Assembly: GCF_008297955.1 (NCBI RefSeq)
Contig: NZ_VTPY01000003.1
Span: forward strand, 744,001-808,000
Length of the DNA stretch: 64,000 bases
From: Billgrantia pellis
GTDB lineage: Bacteria > Pseudomonadota > Gammaproteobacteria > Pseudomonadales > Halomonadaceae
Reading direction: 5' to 3'
Both the position numbers and the translations under genes were made by a program. Positions 56,187 through 64,000 of the stretch are shown here, in pieces. Positions within the stretch are counted from its first letter, which is position 1, and the number at the start of each line of letters is the position of its first letter. Below the pieces are notes generated by a model. The model saw only the letters and a list, made by a program, of their open reading frames with translations. It did no database searches and was not told the origin of the DNA.

Positions 56187-56393
56187 CTACACGGCGTAGG
56201 CGAGATCGTTGGCCGAGGCCATGAATTCCGCCTTGACGGCTTCACGGGTGATGGCCTTGCCCACACAGGCGCACTTGCCGCACTGGGTACCGCAGCCGGT
56301 CTCCTGCTGCACTTCCCGCCAGCTCCGAGCTCCCTTTTCGATGCTTTCGCGGATCTTGTGGTCGGACACGCCCTTGCAGAGACATACGTACAT
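56187..56393 (-). CDS. bfd: Bacterioferritin-associated ferredoxin Bfd
   Basis: 68 residues from ATG 56393 (MYVCLCKGVSDHKIRES); GAGGTG is well placed upstream, while the ATGs before it are too close to the site. The [2Fe-2S] ligands are in CLC near the N-terminus and TGCGTQCGKC. Bfd reduces stored ferric iron in Bfr to release it. An overlapping Fur-like box and promoter (56423-56453) match the known expression of bfd under iron limitation. Confidence 0.94.
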   Translation of the reverse strand: MYVCLCKGVSDHKIRESIEKGARSWREVQQETGCGTQCGKCACVGKAITREAVKAEFMASANDLAYAV

Positions 56394-56422
56394 CGACATC
56401 ACCTCGCTGTGCTTACGAGGGG

Positions 56423-56453
56423 TAATGTAAATGATTCGCATAGGCTGTCGCAA
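56423..56453 (-). promoter_or_regulatory. bfd promoter overlapped by a Fur-like box
   Basis: On the minus strand TTGCGA (56448-56453) and TACATT (56424-56429) are 18 bp apart. The segment 56423-56441 reads TGCGAATCATTTACATT in the minus direction, 13 of 17 to the Fur pattern TGATAATCATTATCATT. Binding of Fe-Fur here would block the promoter. Confidence 0.55.
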
Positions 56454-56486
56454 GAGGGAATTACCCTTGGTGGGTTCGCGTCAGGA

Positions 56487-56966
56487 TCAGCGCCGGTCTG
56501 GCTTGGGTAATACGACAACCCGTGTCCCCGATGCGATATCGGACCAACTGCGACGCTCGGTATCGAATAGCACCCAGAGATAGCCCAGGCCGAAGGCCAA
56601 CAGCGATAACCAGGCCATCACGTAGCGCACCAGGCTCTGACGCAAGGTGAGCGAATGGCCGCTGCGGGTCTGTACGCGCAGTCGCCAGGCCTGCATGCCC
56701 AGGGTCATGCCGCCTCGCATCCAGAAGAAGGCGAAGAACAGGAATGCCCCAACCAGCAACGCCAACTGGAGCGTCAGGCGCTGCAGTACTCCCTGGCCCA
56801 CCTGCTCAGCATCCAGGCCCAGGCCCAGGCGTACGAAGGCCACTTGCAGCACGCCGATCAGCACCCAGATTGCCGCCACCAGGAAAGCGTCATAGAGCAT
56901 GGCGCCCAAGCGGCGCCCCAAACCGGCCGGCCATACGTCGTCGAGTTGATCGAATCGTCGTTGCAT
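56487..56966 (-). CDS. RDD-family membrane protein
   Basis: 159 residues. RDD domain: the first helix starts with LGRRLGAMLYDAFLVAAIWVL (R and D of the name), middle helices are LALLVGAFLFFAFFWMRGGM, then TLGMQAWRLRVQTRSG and a last helix MAWLSLLAFGLGYLWVLFD ending RRSWSDIASGTRVVVLPK. Function is poorly known; some members transport Na+ or are involved in osmotic stress. It lies between bfd and lptG; lptG ends 38 bp upstream of its start. Confidence 0.9.
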   Translation of the reverse strand: MQRRFDQLDDVWPAGLGRRLGAMLYDAFLVAAIWVLIGVLQVAFVRLGLGLDAEQVGQGVLQRLTLQLALLVGAFLFFAFFWMRGGMTLGMQAWRLRVQTRSGHSLTLRQSLVRYVMAWLSLLAFGLGYLWVLFDTERRSWSDIASGTRVVVLPKPDRR

Positions 56967-57004
56967 CAGCGTCTCTTTCTTTCAGGTCCATGCCGCCGGT
57001 GTCG

Positions 57005-58072
57005 CTAGCCCGAGCGACGCAATAGATAAAGTCCCAGAGCGGCGCAAAGCAGGGTCGGCGCCAACACCGCCCAGGCCGGCGAGAAACCGAATACCGTCGA
57101 GGCCGGTGCCAGCAGATCCTGGAGATATTTGAACGTCAGTCCGACGATAACGCCGTAGAACACCCGCGTACCGGCAGCCACGGTGCGTAGTGGGCCGAAC
57201 ACGAACGACGCCGCCACCAGCACCAGCGACGCCATGGTCAGCGGCAACAGCATTTTTTGCCAGAAATACAGCAAGGGCTGGGTGGCTTGCTGTCCTTGGG
57301 TTAACAGGTAGCGCGAATAGGCCCACAGTTCGCTGGGCGCTTGGCTATTGATGTCGCGCAGAAGGCGATTGAGCTGGTCGGGCGTCAGCGTCGTCTGCCA
57401 TTCCAGTCGCTCGTGCGCCTCGGCTTCGGTGCGGTCGTCGACGAAGCGCGTGATCCGCACGTCTTCGAGCATCCAGCGTTCGCCCTCCCAGACCGCACGC
57501 GCTGCCTGCACGGCTTCGCGCAAGCGCTTGTCCTCGAAGACATAGCGGGTCAGGTCGAGCACGGTATCGTCGGCCCGGATGGCACCGAAGCGATAGATGC
57601 TGCCGCCTTCTCGCTGCCAGCCGCCGCTCTGGGTCAGCAGGGCGCCTTCACCCTGCATCTGTTCCAGGCGCCAGGCGCTGGCGTACTGCTCGGTGCGCGG
57701 ACTGACGAACTCGGCGATCAACAGCAATATGATCACCACCAGAATGATCGGCTTCATCACGCCCCACAGAATGCGCGCCAGTGAGCGACCGGCTGCACGC
57801 ATGACCGTGAGCTCGTTGCTCGAGGCCATGCTGCCAAGCCCGATCAGCGCACCGATCAGGACCCCTACCGGCGCATACTGGTAGAAACGCCAGGGCAGGC
57901 GCATCAGCAGGAAGAGCAACACCTCGAGGGCGCCGTAGCCACCTTCCACGTCGTCAAGGTCGTTGATATAGCTGATCACCAGGTCAAGCCCCAGCAATAC
58001 CACCTGGACGACGATGATCGCGCCCAGCACGTTGCGGGCGATATAGCGATCGAGACGGTCGGTCACCAGCAT
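57005..58072 (-). CDS. lptG: LPS export ABC transporter permease LptG
   Basis: 355 residues from ATG 58072 (MLVTDRLDRYIARNVLG), overlapping the lptF stop (ATGA). LptF/LptG fold: three transmembrane helices at each end and a periplasmic beta-jellyroll between (about 120-260, with GAIRADDTVLDLTRYVFED). The N-terminal half has AMASSNELTVMRAAGRS-like coupling sequence (GSMASSNELTVMRAAG). It moves LPS out of the inner membrane with LptB2. Confidence 0.95.
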   Translation of the reverse strand: MLVTDRLDRYIARNVLGAIIVVQVVLLGLDLVISYINDLDDVEGGYGALEVLLFLLMRLPWRFYQYAPVGVLIGALIGLGSMASSNELTVMRAAGRSLARILWGVMKPIILVVIILLLIAEFVSPRTEQYASAWRLEQMQGEGALLTQSGGWQREGGSIYRFGAIRADDTVLDLTRYVFEDKRLREAVQAARAVWEGERWMLEDVRITRFVDDRTEAEAHERLEWQTTLTPDQLNRLLRDINSQAPSELWAYSRYLLTQGQQATQPLLYFWQKMLLPLTMASLVLVAASFVFGPLRTVAAGTRVFYGVIVGLTFKYLQDLLAPASTVFGFSPAWAVLAPTLLCAALGLYLLRRSG

Positions 58073-59151
58073 CAGCGCATCCCCCGGCGCTGGTTGTGCA
58101 GCAGCAGACCCAACCCGAGCGCCAGGAAGAGCAGGTGAATGGGCCACATGCCGATCGTCGCCGGCAGCGAGCCGCGCCCCACGGCATCGAGTGCCGCCAG
58201 CAGCAGGCTCAAGTAACAAATATGCAGAAAGATCGCCGGCAGCAGCTTGGCGAAACGCCCCTGGCGTGGATTGACCCGGGACAGCGGCATTGCCAGCAGG
58301 GTCAGGATGAAGACCATCAATGGGAGTGACAACCGCCACTGCAACTGGGCCTGCGCCGGGTCGGCGTCATCGTTGAGCAACGCCGCCGTGGTGGCGTACT
58401 CCGCCGAATCCAGCTCCCGCTGCTCGCTGCCTAGCGAGAGCCGCACGGCGTAAGTTTCAAACTCGAGCCGCTCGGCCTCGTGGCGCCCGGGGTCGACGCT
58501 GTAGCGTTCGCCGTCGGCCAGCACCAGGAAGCGGCTACCGGTCCGTTCGTCCACGGTCTGGTAACCGCTTCCCGCTCGAGTCACGGCGGTATCGGGCGTG
58601 CCGTCTCGGCGCCGCTGACGCTCGCTGATGAAAACCTCCTGCATGCGCAACCCATCGTCGCTAAAGGATTCGGTGTAGGCGGTGCGCCCGCCGCCAAAGT
58701 CCTGGAAGCGCCCCGGCGCCAGCGCCGAGAAATCGAGCTGGCTACGCTGCTCCTCGAGCATGACCGCGTTGTGCAGCGCACCGGCGGGTGTCAGCCACAG
58801 GCTGCATACTCCCACCAGCAGCGCCACCAGGGTGGCGGGTACCAGGCTGACCTGAAGCAGCCGCACGGGGCTGATGCCGCAGGCCACCAATACGGTGATT
58901 TCACTGTTGAGATAGAGCTGGCCATAGGCCAGCAGGATACCGAGAAAGAACGCCAGCGGCAGAATCAATTCCAGAAATCCCGGCAGGTGGAACAACATCA
59001 GGTTGCCTAGGATAGTGGCCGGGATGTCGCCTTCGGCGGCATCGGTGAAGTAACGAATGAATCGGCTGCCCATGATGACCAGCAGCAGCACACCGGCGAC
59101 GGCGGCCATGGTCACCAGGATCTCGCGTGTCAGGTAACGAAAAATGATCAT
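58072..59151 (-). CDS. lptF: LPS export ABC transporter permease LptF
   Basis: 359 residues from ATG 59151 (MIIFRYLTREILVTMAAV); ATG 59166 five codons upstream is possible. Same architecture as LptG: helices 1-3, a periplasmic jellyroll (about 125-245), helices 4-6 with SLPLMVFILTLLAMPLSRVNPRQGRF, the LptF signature. LNSEITVLVACGISP is the coupling helix. Divergent from pepA, the conserved arrangement in Gammaproteobacteria. Confidence 0.95.
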   Translation of the reverse strand: MIIFRYLTREILVTMAAVAGVLLLVIMGSRFIRYFTDAAEGDIPATILGNLMLFHLPGFLELILPLAFFLGILLAYGQLYLNSEITVLVACGISPVRLLQVSLVPATLVALLVGVCSLWLTPAGALHNAVMLEEQRSQLDFSALAPGRFQDFGGGRTAYTESFSDDGLRMQEVFISERQRRRDGTPDTAVTRAGSGYQTVDERTGSRFLVLADGERYSVDPGRHEAERLEFETYAVRLSLGSEQRELDSAEYATTAALLNDDADPAQAQLQWRLSLPLMVFILTLLAMPLSRVNPRQGRFAKLLPAIFLHICYLSLLLAALDAVGRGSLPATIGMWPIHLLFLALGLGLLLHNQRRGMR

Positions 59152-59268
59152 GCGGCGGTCTTCCATGCAATGGCGCCATGCCTTGAGTACACTGGGGTGA
59201 TTCGGCAGTGGCCCGGAGCCGTGCCGGCATTATCCAGAATCCCTCATCGCTTGTCTTGTGGAGTCACC

Positions 59269-60789
59269 ATGGAATTCCCAGTTCAGACGGCCAATCCCGC
59301 CAAGGCCGAAACGGCCTGCCTCGTGGTACCGGTGTTCAAGGATGGCGATCTGCTGCCTGCCGCCGCCAAGCTCGACGACGCCAGCGAGCGGCTGATCGGC
59401 CAACTGATCGAGCGCGGCGATTTCGACGCCAAGCTGGGCAGCGTGCAACTGATTCCCTTCGCCCCCGGCCTGAGCACCGATCGCCTGATGCTGGTAGGGC
59501 TGGGCGAGCGTGAAAAGTGTCAGGAGCGCGCCTTCCTCAAGGCACTGGATGCCGCCTTCACCGCAGTGGCCGCCCTGCCGGCCGAGGACGTCGCCGTAGC
59601 CTTTACCGACGTACCGCTTGGCGATCGCAGCGACGGCTGGAAGGCCCGCATGACCGCTGAGGCCGCTCATCGTGCCGTCTATCGCTTCGACGAATTCAAA
59701 TCGGAGAAAGGTACTCGGCCGCAGCTCGAGCGCGTCACTTTGCTGCTCAGCGACGGCGACACCGTCGAGGCCGTCCGCGAGGGGGCACGCATCGGTGACG
59801 CAGTCGGACAAGGGGTCGCCTTCACCCGCACCCTGGGCAACCTGCCGGGCAATGTCTGCACGCCGACCTACCTGGCCGAACAGGCCGAACAGCTCGGCCG
59901 CGAGTCGGACGGCGCCCTTGAGGTCGAGATCCTCGACGAGGCGGCGCTGGAGGAACTTGGCGCCTTTAGCCTGCTCTCGGTGGGCCGCGGCAGCGAGCAG
60001 CCCTCCCGACTGATCGTCATGCAGTATCAAGGCGCCGAGAACACCGGCGAGGCGCCCCACGTGCTGGTGGGCAAGGGGATCACCTTCGACACCGGCGGTA
60101 TCTCGCTCAAGCCCGGTGAGGCCATGGACGAGATGAAGTTCGACATGTGCGGGGCGGCCAGCGTCTTCGGTACCGCCAAGGCGGTACTCGGCATCCGGCC
60201 CAAGCTCAACCTGGTGTTCATCGTCGCCGCCGCCGAGAATATGCCCGACGGTCGCGCCACCAAGCCCGGCGACATCATCAGGACGCTGAAGGGCCTCACG
60301 GTGGAAGTGCTCAACACCGACGCCGAGGGACGCCTGGTGCTGTGCGACGCCCTGACCTACGCCGAGCGTTTCGAACCGGCCAGCGTGGTCGACATCGCCA
60401 CCCTCACCGGTGCCGCGATCATCGCCCTGGGCCACCACGCCACTGGCCTGCTCGCCAATGACGACGACCTGGCGCTGGATCTGCTCGACGCTGGCGAGGC
60501 CGCCTGGGATCGCGCCTGGCACCTGCCGCTGTGGGACGAGTACAAGGAGCAGCTCGACTCCAACTTCGCCGACATGGCCAACATCGGCGGTCGCCCGGCC
60601 GGCACCATCACCGCCGCCTGCTTCCTCTCGCGCTTCGCGGACAAGTTCCCCTGGGCGCACCTGGACATTGCCGGAACCGCTTGGACTTCGGGCAAGCAGA
60701 AAGGCGCCAGCGGCCGTCCGGTGGGGCTGCTGACCCAGTACCTGCTCGATCGCGAGGAAGAGACGCGCCAGGTCGAAGACGACGTCTGA
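59269..60789 (+). CDS. pepA: Leucyl aminopeptidase PepA
   Basis: 506 residues from ATG 59269 (MEFPVQTANPAKAETACLV), with GGAG upstream. M17 family: an N-terminal macro-like domain, then the two-metal catalytic domain with LVGKGITFDTGGISLKP (metal-binding K and D), KFDMCGAAS and the invariant NTDAEGRLVLCDALTYA. Hexameric cytosolic peptidase, which in E. coli and Pseudomonas also binds DNA. holC would normally follow directly; here ilvE intervenes. Confidence 0.96.
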   Translation: MEFPVQTANPAKAETACLVVPVFKDGDLLPAAAKLDDASERLIGQLIERGDFDAKLGSVQLIPFAPGLSTDRLMLVGLGEREKCQERAFLKALDAAFTAVAALPAEDVAVAFTDVPLGDRSDGWKARMTAEAAHRAVYRFDEFKSEKGTRPQLERVTLLLSDGDTVEAVREGARIGDAVGQGVAFTRTLGNLPGNVCTPTYLAEQAEQLGRESDGALEVEILDEAALEELGAFSLLSVGRGSEQPSRLIVMQYQGAENTGEAPHVLVGKGITFDTGGISLKPGEAMDEMKFDMCGAASVFGTAKAVLGIRPKLNLVFIVAAAENMPDGRATKPGDIIRTLKGLTVEVLNTDAEGRLVLCDALTYAERFEPASVVDIATLTGAAIIALGHHATGLLANDDDLALDLLDAGEAAWDRAWHLPLWDEYKEQLDSNFADMANIGGRPAGTITAACFLSRFADKFPWAHLDIAGTAWTSGKQKGASGRPVGLLTQYLLDREEETRQVEDDV

Positions 60790-60920
60790 CGCCGACAAGG
60801 TTGCCATTGCCGACGGCAACCGTTACATCTGTCGCCATGCACGCCCGGGCCGTCCGGCCCGAGGCGTTCGAGAATCCCAAGAAAACGCCGGTATCCCGGC
60901 ATAGCGGAGACTTTTTTGCC

Positions 60921-62018
60921 GTGCCCCACGCAACCTTCGAGATACTGCCAAGCGCCATGCCCACGGCAGCCAACATTCGCGATGACGTTCTCGCCAATCC
61001 CGGATTCGGGCGCTATTTCAGCGACCACATGGCCCACGTGCGCTGGACGGCCGATGCCGGCTGGCACGGCCACGAGGTGCGCCCCTACGGCCCCTTGACC
61101 CTCGACCCGGCAGCCGCCGTGCTGCACTACGGCCAGGAGATCTTCGAGGGTATCAAGGCCTACCGCCACGCCGACGGCTCGGTGTGGTCGTTCCGCCCGG
61201 AAAAGAACGCCGAGCGCTTCCGCCGCAGTGCCCGCCGCCTGGCCCTGCCCGAGCTAAGCGACGAGGACTTCGTCGGTTCGCTCAAGGCCCTGCTCGCCCA
61301 GGACCAGGCGTGGGTGCCGACGCCCAGGAACGAGGCCGATGAGTCGAGCCTCTACCTGCGCCCGTTCATGATCGCCAGCGAGAAATTCCTCGGCGTGCGT
61401 CCGGCCCATGAGGTCGACTACTACGTGATCGCCTCCCCCGCCGGTGCCTACTTCAAGGGCGGCATCGCCCCGGTGTCGATCTGGCTCTCCTCGCATTACA
61501 AGCGCGCCGCCCCCGGCGGCACCGGCTTCGCCAAGTGCGGCGGCAATTATGCCGCCTCGCTGGCCGCGCAGAAGGAAGCCGAAAAGCATGGCTGCAGCCA
61601 GGTCGCCTTCCTCGACGCCGCCGAGAACAAGTGGATCGAGGAACTGGGCGGCATGAACCTGTTCTTCGTCTACAAGGACGGCCGCCTGGTCACGCCGCGC
61701 CTGACCGACACTATCCTCGAGGGCGTAACCCGCGACTCGGTGCTCACCCTCGGCCGCGATGAAGGCTTCATCCCGGAGGAGCGCGCCATCAGCATCGACG
61801 AGTGGCGCGACGGCGTGGCTTCCGGCGAAATCACCGAAGTCTTTGCCTGCGGCACCGCTGCGGTGATCACCCCGGTGGGACAGCTGATCAGCGAAGACGA
61901 CACCATCCAGATGCCCGATGCCGGCAACGAAATCGCCAAGCGCCTGCGCGGCAAGCTGCTCGACCTGCAGTACGGCCGGGCTGAAGACAAGCATGGCTGG
62001 TTGACGCGCCTGGTGTAA
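60921..62018 (+). CDS. ilvE: Branched-chain amino acid aminotransferase (fold type IV)
   Basis: 365 residues from GTG 60921 (GGAGA ten bases upstream); ATG 60957 (MPTAANI) is an alternative. The family N-terminus NPGFGRYFSDHMAHVRWT, LHYGQEIFEGIKAYRH, YLRPFMIASEKFLGV and GTGFAKCGGNYAAS with the PLP-binding lysine are clear. Then EELGGMNLFFVY and FACGTAAVITPVG complete the family signature. This is the long BCAT form found in actinobacteria, eukaryotes and many Gammaproteobacteria. It transaminates Leu, Ile and Val. It lies between pepA and holC, an insertion relative to the common order. Confidence 0.93.
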   Translation: MPHATFEILPSAMPTAANIRDDVLANPGFGRYFSDHMAHVRWTADAGWHGHEVRPYGPLTLDPAAAVLHYGQEIFEGIKAYRHADGSVWSFRPEKNAERFRRSARRLALPELSDEDFVGSLKALLAQDQAWVPTPRNEADESSLYLRPFMIASEKFLGVRPAHEVDYYVIASPAGAYFKGGIAPVSIWLSSHYKRAAPGGTGFAKCGGNYAASLAAQKEAEKHGCSQVAFLDAAENKWIEELGGMNLFFVYKDGRLVTPRLTDTILEGVTRDSVLTLGRDEGFIPEERAISIDEWRDGVASGEITEVFACGTAAVITPVGQLISEDDTIQMPDAGNEIAKRLRGKLLDLQYGRAEDKHGWLTRLV

Positions 62019-62085
62019 CAGCGAAGGCGCCGCAATGGGCTCGCTGGTGCGAGTCCGTTGCTCCACAGCTATTACCACGGAGGCG

Positions 62086-62205
62086 AGGGGCGCCGACGGG
62101 CAGGCCGGCGCGGAGGTCCTACGCCAGGGATGGCGTCGGTAGCGTACAGGGAAGTATCCACAGTGCCTCCGCGAAGGCCTGCCCGTCGGGAAAGCCCCGG
62201 GCAGA
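62086..62205. repeat. Intergenic palindromic repeat, copy 1 (upstream of holC)
   Basis: Outer arms around CGACGGGCAGGCC (62094-62106) and GGCCTGCCCGTCG (62176-62188), with CGCGGAGG/CCTCCGCG as inner arms, give a long imperfect inverted repeat. It is homologous to 62664-62860: shared blocks are GGGGCGCCG, GGCAGGCCG, GGAGGTC, AGCG, CAGGGA, CACAG, GCCTCC, AGGCCTGCCC and AGCCCCGG in the same order. Ends five bases before the holC ATG. No coding capacity. Confidence 0.75.
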
Positions 62206-62210
62206 CTCTG

Positions 62211-62651
62211 ATGACCCAAGTCGATTTCTACATACTCCCCGACACCACGCTGGAAGCGCGGCTCGACTTCGCCTGCCGGCTGGCCGAGACCATCGCCGGC
62301 AAGGGCTACCGGCTGCACTTGCACGCCGAGGACGAGGCCATGGCCAGCGATCTCGACGAGCGGCTGTGGACCTTCCGCCCCGAGGCCTACCTGCCCCATG
62401 CCCTGCTCGGCAGCGACATGGCCGAGAGCGTGGCGGTGACCCTCGGCTGGGAGCACCCACCCGAGCCGAATCCCCAAGCCCCAATGGCGCTGCTCAACCT
62501 CGACCCGGGCATCCCCGAGTGGTTCTCGCGCTTCGAGCGGGTCGCTGAGATCATCAACCAGCACCAGCAGGTGCTCGTCGCCAAGCGCGAGTGCTGGCAG
62601 ACCTACAAGCAGCGCGGCTATCCCGTCAAAGCGCATCAGCTACGTGGCTAA
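62211..62651 (+). CDS. holC: DNA polymerase III chi subunit HolC
   Basis: 146 residues from ATG 62211 (MTQVDFYILPDTTLEARLDF). The fold motifs are FACRLAETIAGKGYRLHLHA, DERLWTFRPEAYLPHALLG and PMALLNLDPGIPEWFSRFERVAEII, followed by KRECWQTYKQRGYP. Chi binds SSB and psi in the clamp loader. There is no clear Shine-Dalgarno sequence; the five bases before the ATG follow the end of repeat copy 1. valS, its usual partner, follows after copy 2 of the repeat. Confidence 0.93.
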   Translation: MTQVDFYILPDTTLEARLDFACRLAETIAGKGYRLHLHAEDEAMASDLDERLWTFRPEAYLPHALLGSDMAESVAVTLGWEHPPEPNPQAPMALLNLDPGIPEWFSRFERVAEIINQHQQVLVAKRECWQTYKQRGYPVKAHQLRG

Positions 62652-62663
62652 TACCGCCAAGCC

Positions 62664-62860
62664 AGGGGCGCCGGGGGCAGGCCGAAGAGGAGGTCTTTTG
62701 CCATGGGTGAGGAGCATGCTCCGAACGGGCTGGCCATGGATGGCCAGCCCTGGTCCTGCAAGCGGAGCAGGATGCGAGAGCGCAGCAGGGCAAAAGTAGC
62801 GCCCAGGGATGGGTTCACAGCGCCTCCTCGCAGGCCTGCCCCCGGATCAGCCCCGGTGAC
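62664..62860. repeat. Intergenic palindromic repeat, copy 2 (between holC and valS)
   Basis: Same element as 62086-62205 with an 80-bp internal expansion. Outer arms around GGGGGCAGGCC (62671-62682) and GGCCTGCCCCC (62833-62843). Inside are GGAGCATGCTCC (62711-62722), a perfect palindrome, and GGGCTGGCCAT / ATGGCCAGCCC (62727-62737 / 62740-62750), an 11-bp stem. It fills most of the 364-bp gap between holC and valS; the rest is the valS promoter and leader. Confidence 0.75.
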
Positions 62861-62899
62861 GAAACTCCCGGCGCCCCTCTGAAGTGTTATCACACCTGG

Positions 62900-62929
62900 C
62901 TGACGCCCACTCCCCCATCGCGCTATAAT
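62900..62929 (+). promoter_or_regulatory. valS promoter
   Basis: CTGACG (62900-62905, 4/6) and a perfect TATAAT (62924-62929) are 18 bp apart, 86 bp before the valS ATG. The leader downstream (62936-63015) is short and I see no T-box or attenuator. Confidence 0.6.
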
Positions 62930-63015
62930 CGAGCCCATTTTTCGCACGCTTTCGACGACTTTCCGCCGCCCGGCCCACGACCCGGCGGCGATCATTTCTG
63001 GACCCGGAACGCCGC

Positions 63016-64000
63016 ATGGACAAGACCTACCAACCCGAGCAGATCGAATCCCGCTGGTACGAGCGCTGGGAGGCCGACGGCCGCTTCGCCCCCTCGGGCG
63101 AGGGCGAACCCTACTCAATCATGATCCCGCCGCCCAACGTCACCGGCAGCCTGCACATGGGCCACGCGTTCCAGGACACCATCATGGACACGCTGATCCG
63201 CTGGCGCCGCATGCAGGGCAACAACACCCTGTGGCAGGTGGGCACCGACCACGCCGGTATCGCCACCCAGATGCTGGTGGAGCGCAAGGTCGCCGCCGAA
63301 GAGGGCAAGAGCCGCCACGACCTGGGCCGCGACGCCTTCATCGACAAGGTGTGGGAGTGGAAGCACGAATCCGGCGGCCACATCACTCGCCAGCTGCGCC
63401 GCATGGGCGCCAGCGTCGACTGGTCGCGCGAACGCTTCACCATGGACGATGGCTTCTACCAGGCGGTGCAGGAAGTCTTCGTGCGCCTCTATGAAGAGAA
63501 CCTGATCTATCGCGGCAAGCGTCTGGTCAACTGGGACCCGACGCTCCACACCGCCATCTCCGACCTGGAAGTCGAAAACCGCGAGCAGCAGGGCCAGTTC
63601 TGGCACTTCCGCTACCCGCTGGCCGACGGCACCACGACCGATGCCGGCCTCGGCTACCTGGTCGTCGCCACCACCCGCCCCGAGACCCTGCTCGGCGATA
63701 CCGGCGTGGCGGTGAATCCCGAGGACCCGCGCTACGCCTCGCTGATCGGCAAGTTCGTCGAGCTGCCGCTGGTCGGCCGGCGCATTCCCATCGTCGCCGA
63801 CGAGCACGCCGACATGGAGAAGGGCTCCGGCTGCGTGAAGATCACCCCGGCCCACGACTTCAACGACTACGAGGTGGGACGACGCCACGGCCTGCCGCTG
63901 ATCAACGTCTTCACACAGGACGCCGCGATCCTGCCCCAGGCCGAGGCCTTCGACATCCAAGGCCGCCCGCTGCCCGAGATCGACTTAAGCCTGCCCCAGG
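63016..64000 (+). CDS. valS: Valyl-tRNA synthetase, 3' truncated by window end
   Basis: The first 328 residues are visible from ATG 63016 ([20 protein letters not shown]). Class I HIGH motif in [16 protein letters not shown], then [35 protein letters not shown] and the beginning of the CP1 editing domain ([39 protein letters not shown]). KMSKS and the anticodon domain are beyond the window. ValS charges tRNA-Val. It follows holC as in most Gammaproteobacteria. Confidence 0.97.
   Translation, partial: MDKTYQPEQIESRWYERWEADGRFAPSGEGEPYSIMIPPPNVTGSLHMGHAFQDTIMDTLIRWRRMQGNNTLWQVGTDHAGIATQMLVERKVAAEEGKSRHDLGRDAFIDKVWEWKHESGGHITRQLRRMGASVDWSRERFTMDDGFYQAVQEVFVRLYEENLIYRGKRLVNWDPTLHTAISDLEVENREQQGQFWHFRYPLADGTTTDAGLGYLVVATTRPETLLGDTGVAVNPEDPRYASLIGKFVELPLVGRRIPIVADEHADMEKGSGCVKITPAHDFNDYEVGRRHGLPLINVFTQDAAILPQAEAFDIQGRPLPEIDLSLPQ

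Overview
The window is 64 kb of GC-rich DNA, packed almost without gaps, from a gammaproteobacterium. The gene orders are those of the Pseudomonas/Halomonas branch: pilW-rodZ-ispG-hisS-yfgM-bamB-der; lysM-dprA-tsaC-hemF-aroE facing def-fmt-rsmB-trkA-trkH; lptF/lptG facing pepA-holC-valS. The TrkA/TrkH pair, dodecin, and a repeated intergenic element around holC that I recall from Halomonas genomes make a member of the Halomonadaceae my best guess. That is inference, because no rRNA gene is present. I see no rRNA, tRNA, CRISPR array, insertion sequence or prophage.

Layout. 1-10 kb: type IV pilus lipoprotein (5' truncated), RodZ, isoprenoid and tRNA-charging genes, YfgM/BamB envelope factors, Der, an orphan lipoprotein, a DUF815 ATPase and an M48 lipoprotein protease. 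10-16 kb (minus): MDR oxidoreductase, AroE, HemF, TsaC, DprA and a LysM protein. 16-24 kb (plus): Def, Fmt, RsmB, dodecin, TrkA, TrkH and a TraB-family membrane protein. 24-29 kb: a small XRE regulator divergent from a diguanylate cyclase with a degenerate phytochrome-like sensor, then a DTW-domain protein, a sirtuin and AceK. 29-51 kb is the most distinctive region and is described below. 52-64 kb: glutamate-type dehydrogenase, TruC, TcdA, DUF1653, Bfr/Bfd, RDD protein, LptG/LptF, PepA, IlvE, HolC and the first third of ValS.

The 29-51 kb block reads as a phosphorus-scavenging island. It holds two PhnCDE-type phosphonate/phosphite ABC cassettes, an AEP/ferric-type ABC cassette between them, a glycosyltransferase (GT4) overlapping a PAP2 phosphatase, and a complete ugpBAEC glycerol-3-phosphate transporter followed by a GNAT and an inositol-monophosphatase-type gene. 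Arrays of CTGTCAT-like heptamers at exact 11-bp spacing (PhoB-box architecture) lie in front of phnD1, the GT4 gene and phnD2. The ugpB/EAL-GGDEF intergenic region has them in both orientations. These sites suggest that uptake, membrane-lipid remodelling and a c-di-GMP enzyme respond together to phosphate limitation. No C-P lyase, phosphonatase, phosphite dehydrogenase or PlcP phospholipase is in the window, so the fate of the imported phosphorus is not visible here.

Limits: everything is read by eye. Protein identities rest on motifs and remembered family sequences. Promoters and operators are consensus matches only.
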